From contig NW_024037070.1 in NCBI RefSeq assembly GCF_015706575.1, positions 8,215,598 through 8,279,597 of the forward strand: a stretch of DNA of 64,000 nt, given 5' to 3'. The notes under the pieces were generated by a model. That model saw nothing but the letters and a program-made list of their open reading frames with translations, did not search any database and was not told the origin of the DNA. Shown piece after piece: positions 58,313 to 64,000 of this stretch. The translations under genes and the position numbers were made by a program. This DNA comes from Patiria miniata. Lineage: Eukaryota > Echinodermata > Asteroidea > Valvatida > Asterinidae. Positions within the stretch are counted from its first letter, which is position 1. The number at the start of each line of letters is the position of its first letter.

Positions 58313-61300
58313 CTTGACAAGCGTTGGAAGGTAAGTCTCCGTCGGATATAAAGTTGATGATAATGAAATGACTGTTAAGCAGGACAGATCTCCGATTTTC
58401 CATCAACACTGGTAAGGATTCCTGTCCAAAAGCAAGGGAAAGATCAAATTCATTAATTAATAGATGAATAAATTAATGAGTAATTTCAACCCCAACTTAA
58501 TGGGCATTTTGGCCAAGAATCTCAATCCTCACAAAAATCAAACATAATGCTCTACACCAATTTGTTACAATCTAGTACTGCTACTTAAAGTGAATTCTGA
58601 TCTCAAGTTTTCCTTCATGAAGTAATGGTGGCTCAGCTACAACGTCCCGAATCCACCAAAATCAAACAAAATGTGGTGTCAGATTGTGTAGGATGTACGG
58701 TAGACAGTGTAAAGTTGATTGACATCATAGACAAACTTGCAACAATAGCCAGTTTTTGTAAATGCCATTTTAAAAAAATTATAACCAATTATTAATTGGT
58801 CAAACCAATTATTTAGTTTCAATTGTCATTTACATGTACCTTGGTCCCCTTATAAATGTATGTTGGGCAATAAGTTCTTCTCTTATTAAAAATGAAAACC
58901 AGTCTTCAAAATTTTAAAACATCAGAATTTGATACTTTTTTTAAAATGTACTCTTTTGATATCATGCATTTACCCTAACTCCCTAGGGGTTGTGCAAAAT
59001 CATATTAAACTTGGAGGATTCAGGACTGTTAGGGCTGTAAGTGTTTTATGCTGATGTGGCACTTTGCCTAACGTCTATCAGCCATTTACTGATAGCGTCA
59101 CATATATTTGCATCATAAACTAAGTTCTAAGTGTTCGCACTATCGCAGCTTATATTTGGTGATATGATTTTTAAGGACCAAGTTTAAACAATATTTCCAC
59201 TGAAGAAAACCAGGAAAATACAAAAGTACAACGACCAAAGAAATTCTTGTTGAAAATTAAATGATGTTCCACTGCACTTTCGCTAGCTGACTATTTCACA
59301 AATTTAACACTTCAAATTTAAGTTGTCAATAATTTTAAGTAGACTCTGTGATTAAAAATGTTAAGTCACGAAATGTCACAGATAAATTGTAATTTAACCG
59401 GGTCAGTATCATTCAAATACATCCATTTTTAAATGTTTGTCGATCGTGTAGTTACATTCCCATTCCTATATTACTTTACAGAACTGAAAAATTATTTTTA
59501 GTTTACCCAAGTAGTTAGCAAAACCAACAGGAATGTTGTGGAAAGAGGAAAAGGCTTTGATTTTATAGGGAAATTTTTGGGTAAAAATGACAATGCTGAC
59601 GACAAAACCAACACGAAATGCGAATGCGTAAAACCGTGTTAATTCGCATGGCTTCAACTGAAAAAAAAAATGATGTGAAAATTGCTTTTTTTACCAAAAG
59701 CTACTATTCAAAATTGTAGTGGCTATCGTTACGACAGCCGTAATTTTCAACTGCTAATGCTATCGTAATCGGCTCCCGTAATCGTTACAGCATTGCAACA
59801 ACACCATTGCGACCTAGTACTACATGTATATACATTTACCTTGTTACGGCCGATGTAATGATACTCTGCTGTGGTTCAAAATTGCAAAAACTAAAGGTCA
59901 TTAGATTTAAAATAAAACCATGAAGAATGTTTCAGGTTGCAACTTGCTGAAGTTATTCTAGATTCAGAATAAAAACAGTTTAAGCATGTTAAGGACCAAA
60001 AAGAAAGAGGGACCCTTAACTACCCAATCACCCAAATGTTAACGCTTCAAAAATCCTCAAAACTGACCTTCCCCAACTTCAAATTGCAAGTCTACATACC
60101 AAACGAAATGACAGTGTTTTTGTACACAGCCGCACCGGTCACGTCGTGGAACATGCAGTTCGTCCACCGCCCAAATCCGGATTCGTGAAAACGTGTACAA
60201 TCCAATGTAAATTCCTCTCGTTCAGGATCCAACAAAACACTTAATTCACTCTCGCTTCTGAATCAAACTATCATGCAAATTGCAGGAATTTTTGTGAGAA
60301 TATTAACCTTGGGTAACGTCTGCCGTCTTCGGTGGTCCACTTCAGAGGTAGGGCTCCGGGAACTTCATCAAATTTGTAGGTATTTATGATGTTACTTCCG
60401 CACCAGGGACGAGCTTTCACGGCAAATCGTCAATAAAAACACAGACGACTAGTTATGTGACGTCATGTTTAGATCACGTGATGAGTTCGCTGATATGGCG
60501 CGCTGTGGTTGGCGAAACAAGTGAAGAGTGATTTGCATAATCTTTGAGAGAGTTCTTTAGGACAAAATAATAGAAATACTAGATGAGTAATTATATAAAA
60601 GAAAATTTCAAATGAATTTAATTACCATCTTATTCAAAACGAGTATACACAAGAGACTGTAAAACCCTCTCCGTAAGGCCAGTTACCCAAAAGTATTCTA
60701 TCCAAATGAATTTTAATGTATATTGCAATTGTCCCCCCCCCCCCTTTTTATTTTTTTTTTTTACTTTCTATTTTTTATTGATTAGCCAAGTATACATTGG
60801 AAAACAAAAGCAGGAATCCCGAAAAATTAAGGTAGTTGAAGAACAGTATACAGTAATTAGGAGAAATACTCAGTCAAAACAACACTTATTCAAAGAGCGA
60901 AGCCATGAAGAACAGTCAATAAAATATTATATTTACGCCAAAAAAATAATTTTGAGATATTTAAATTTCCCATTTCTTATAATAAAGAGTAAGGGTTTGA
61001 TTTTTCTATGCAATCCTGTATTTGATATCGTGTTGATTTTTTAAAAAATATCTTAGTCTTAACCCAGTAAAGGAGGGACTTTGAGTTTGAAATTTACACC
61101 TATAAAAATAAAATTTAGCAAAAAAAAAGCCAACTAAATAAGATCTCATATTTCCCAATTTGTACAGAATCTTTTAGATTTTGATTATTGAAACAAAGGA
61201 GGTCTTACATGATTGGTGTGACACATTCACAGTCATTAAATACGTACATTGAAGTGAAGTTTCAGGATATTTTCCACAAAAAGAAGAGTTTGGGGATTTT

Positions 61301-62064
61301 TTTTCCCTGCCACTTTTGAAAAGAAATTATTAAAGGCAATGGCCCCATGGAACATCTTATAATAAAAAAGATCTCAGTCTGGTTTCAATAGTACATTTAA
61401 AATTGCATTTATGAATCACCTCTAAGTCTTCATTCTCCAAATTGATATTAAAGCACTATTCCAAAAGGCCTTTTTGCTTTTCCGACATGAATTTATCAAT
61501 CATAATGTTGTAAGTATACTTTTAAAATAGGGATTTTCTTGGCAATGATAAGGTTATTCTTTAAAATAATTGTAATACACATCTCCCTCAATTTGCTTAT
61601 CACGAAATCATTCCCGAGGGATACAATTAAGTAGGATGTTATACTTTCTTCTGCCCTTGTTAGAAATATCATATTCAATTATTAGTTCCTCCCCCTCCCC
61701 CCCCCCCCCCCCCCCCCCCCCCCTTTGTAGATCCACTTCCACCCGGTGTGACATGACCTTTCCAGGCCACCGTTTTCGCATGAACTACACGTTGACGACC
61801 GTTTGTGGTTACATCATTTTGGCTTGTCCCCAGTCGTCCTTAAACGCTTTTACTTGGTAATATTGAATTGGGGACCAGACTGTCACGTGCAGGGTCACAC
61901 GCACAGTCACATGCTCACTGTTTACAACACTTGCATCATCATAAGCTTTCGTTACACAGTTACACTTTCGACTGTGACACACAGATTAAATTCCAAACCA
62001 GCTTGGTATATAAACTTGGATCGTTTTTGTTTGGCACATTACAGTTGATGTCATTTGCCGAATC
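58313..62064. other. Divergent spacer between HERPUD2 and cathepsin Z
   Basis: No coding region was recognised. A minus-strand splice-acceptor-like site near 58420 (TTTTGGACAG) suggests that HERPUD2 has an upstream untranslated exon. A CRE-like TGACGTCA lies at 60458-60465, followed by ATCACGTGAT, and could mark its promoter. This is inference. The rest is AT-rich with long homopolymers, including a C run at about 61697-61723. Confidence 0.4.
61882..62013 (+). promoter_or_regulatory. Candidate cathepsin Z promoter: CLEAR-like site and TATA box
   Basis: GTCACGTG at 61882-61889 matches eight bases of the CLEAR consensus GTCACGTGAC, bound by TFEB-type factors upstream of lysosomal genes. TATATAA at 62007-62013 lies 52 bp before the start codon, leaving room for a short leader. 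The assignment is based on motif and position only. Confidence 0.45.
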
Positions 62065-64000
62065 ATGGAGGCGAAGATTGTAACACTTGTGATTGTTCTC
62101 AGCGCTGCTGTCTGTATTTCGGCCCAGAAATATTTCCAACCGGGGAAACCATGTTACAGAACTGAAATGGACAAAAAGGAAAAGGGGGTCAGGTAAAAAA
62201 ATCAGTATTTTTTTTTTCTTCCACATCCTGTGATTTTTAATTGCTTTTTCCCTTATGCCTTAGTTTGTATTTGCTTTTTATCATGTCATTATCAATTTAT
62301 CAAACAGGTTATTTGTGAATTTGATTTTTGATTCTTAATTGTTATGTTAATTGTAGATTTTTTTTCTATTAAAACATGCCAATTTTATTTGCCCTTCAAA
62401 ATGATTTTAAATGTTTGATATTATCTGTCTCTTATCTTAAACTTAAAATTTAATTTTATTGCAAAACTTGTGTATTGTCTAACTTTTATTTTTTGTACTT
62501 TTTGGTATTTATAATAAGTGTTTTAATTGCTAGTATTTTAGTAATGTAGTAAAGCTAGCTTGAGTAACTCCAGCTCTAATGCTTATCCCATAAGAGCTGG
62601 AATTACTCAAGCTGTTTTAAAGCCAGCATTTAACTGTTTAATTCCTCCCTGAGATATTTTTTTTCTAAGTGTATTTTTAAGAATTTTAACATGAAAAGCG
62701 CATTTGAACATATGTTATGATGGAATTTGCGCTATACAAATGAATCCTTTTTATTATGAGATATGTAACCAATAAATTAACATGTTTGACTGGCAGTTAT
62801 TGTTTACCATGATCATAATGGAATGACGTGTGATGGAATGTTGCTATTGATCCTGAAATGTGATGCGAGCTATCATGTTTGAGGTCTCCGTCTAGAGTTG
62901 GATGATGCCATATTTGACAAAGTTCAACAATGTATTGGTGATTGATGTGAAACAAATTGAAAAATAAAATTGTTTTTCTTTTTTCATTTAGTACCTATCC
63001 AAGGCCTCACTGGGACATGAAGGTGTCTGATCTCCCCAAACAGTGGGATTGGCGCAACATCAGTGGAGTGAACTACGCAAGCACAACCCGAAACCAACAC
63101 ATACCTCAGTACTGTGGTAGCTGCTGGTCTATGGGCCCAACTAGCTCATTAGCTGGTGAGTATGAGTTATGAGTCATTCAATGGTCAATTTGAGTAACAT
63201 GGAACCAACACATAGACCACTTCATTAGTGCTTAGTCACATGCTGCTAACGATATGGCAGTTTTTAAAGGGAATATACATCATTTGCTTTTGCTGTAATT
63301 TTCAGAAATGGATGGAATTGGGGGTTGGAAATATAAAGCAAATATAGTTACACTGACTTTTTGGAGGTTTTGGGTTCGAAAATGCTATAAAAACCAAGAA
63401 AAACGATCATTTCCTGTAGTCTGGTTCCCTGACTCCATATAAGAAGAAACAGAGCAGTTTACATACATTGGGGAATTGTAAGGTCAGGGAACCAGTCTAG
63501 CTTGCTCGTACCCGTTCATAGGTTTGTAATCGATTGCAAACAAGTGCAATGGTCAATTGGGGCCAGTATTTGAAAAAAAAGCCAGTTGTTTCCAACGCTG
63601 ATCGGCCGATCAGCGTTGGAAATTGATACAAAAATACCACTTTTCTTGAAAATGACAGTATACCAGGTGCCATAATTTTACAGGATGCTTTAGACTATCA
63701 TTTACCAACATCCTATTAAGGTAATTTGCAAAAACTTGGTAGTTTTATTTTTCGATGTTTGCAAATGTTGTATATTCCCTTTAATGGCACATAAATGAAA
63801 GAGGAGTTTTTTTTGTAAAAATTTGCAATGACCATCTGTGTCCAGTGAGTAATAGATTTGTTTTTTGTTTTCTAGATCGCATCAACATCCTTCGCAAAGG
63901 TGCCTGGCCATCAGCCTACTTGTCCCCACAGAATGTCATCGACTGTGGCGGTGCTGGTAGCTGTGAAGGAGGGAGTCCAATTGGAGTCTATCGCTACGCT
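62065..64000 (+). CDS. CTSZ: Cathepsin Z (cathepsin X) cysteine carboxypeptidase, partial at window edge
   Basis: Exons 62065-62192, 62992-63155 and 63876 to beyond 64000 are joined in phase (GVS-TYPRPH and SSLA-DRINIL junctions). Cathepsin Z is a lysosomal papain-family carboxypeptidase. The first ~20 residues form a signal peptide ([10 protein letters not shown]). A very short propeptide with GKPCYR follows, whose Cys in the human enzyme pairs with the active-site Cys. Then come [35 protein letters not shown] with the family-specific HIP mini-loop, and catalytic Cys in CGSCW. Exon 3 gives [20 protein letters not shown] and SCEGG. After CGSCW the sequence reads [11 protein letters not shown] where human has AHASTSAMADR. 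The His and Asn catalytic residues lie beyond the window. Intron 2 contains a family-3 element. Confidence 0.95.
62557..62613. repeat. Short near-perfect hairpin in cathepsin Z intron 1
   Basis: AGCTTGAGTAACTCCAGCTC-T and AGAGCTGGAATTACTCAAGC-T are inverse complements over 21 bp with one mismatch, separated by a 15-base loop. No relation to a known miRNA was recognised. Confidence 0.75.
63264..63784. mobile_element. Family 3 inverted-repeat element, second copy, in cathepsin Z intron 2
   Basis: TTAAAGGGAATATACATC at the left and TTGTATATTCCCTTTAA at the right form terminal inverted repeats. The body is nearly identical to 16848-17373, including the 34-bp palindrome (63589-63622). High identity over ~520 bp suggests recent activity. 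Confidence 0.85.

Overview
The window is eukaryotic nuclear DNA. It is AT-rich, most genes are split by spliceosomal GT-AG introns, and short dispersed repeats are abundant. The best-preserved genes are animal ones: DHRS4, a TK2/dNK-type deoxynucleoside kinase, CHMP4, HERPUD2 and cathepsin Z. Together with tRNA-derived SINEs and secreted lectin-mucin-PAN proteins, they suggest a marine invertebrate deuterostome, probably an echinoderm. That placement is an inference from gene content, not a species identification.

Layout. Positions 1-3966 are a ~321-bp satellite array (12 units plus a partial one). Positions 4.5-10.8 kb hold a small cluster of single-exon secreted proteins built as C-type lectin-like domain, 9-residue Thr/Ser/Pro repeats and a PAN/apple domain. 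Two copies are intact, one is broken in its PAN domain, and two further 3' relics lie in a local duplication. Positions 10.8-13.4 kb have no gene that I can recognise. Positions 13.4-22.2 kb (minus) carry a complete nine-exon DHRS4-like NADP(H) reductase ending in the peroxisomal signal SRL.

Positions 22.8-34.5 kb carry three deoxynucleoside kinase paralogues: dNK-A (plus), dNK-B (minus) and dNK-C (plus). DHRS4/dNK-A and dNK-B/dNK-C are two head-to-head pairs, each with about 0.6 kb between start codons. All three kinases share an N-terminal exon with a cyclin-B-like destruction-box motif, and all three have a shared GC-rich motif 110-180 bp upstream. dNK-C has exactly lost two introns that A and B keep.

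Positions 38.2-48.8 kb (minus) carry a complete five-exon CHMP4/Snf7 ESCRT-III gene. Its 8.1-kb first intron holds three diverged large tandem blocks, G-rich runs, palindromic elements with telomere-like cores and a broken linker-histone H1 copy that still has its histone mRNA stem-loop. Positions 52.3-58.3 kb (minus) carry a complete seven-exon HERPUD2-like ER ubiquitin-domain gene. From 62.06 kb the window enters a cathepsin Z gene (plus) and is cut in its third exon.

The genes do not form one pathway. The dNK cluster (nucleotide salvage, with signs of cell-cycle control) and the lectin-mucin-PAN cluster (secreted, rapidly evolving) are the two locally expanded families. At least seven families of short inverted-repeat elements and one tRNA-derived SINE group occupy introns and spacers, and several recur within this window. 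All exon joins below were worked out by hand from splice signals, reading phase and remembered family sequence. No alignment was run.
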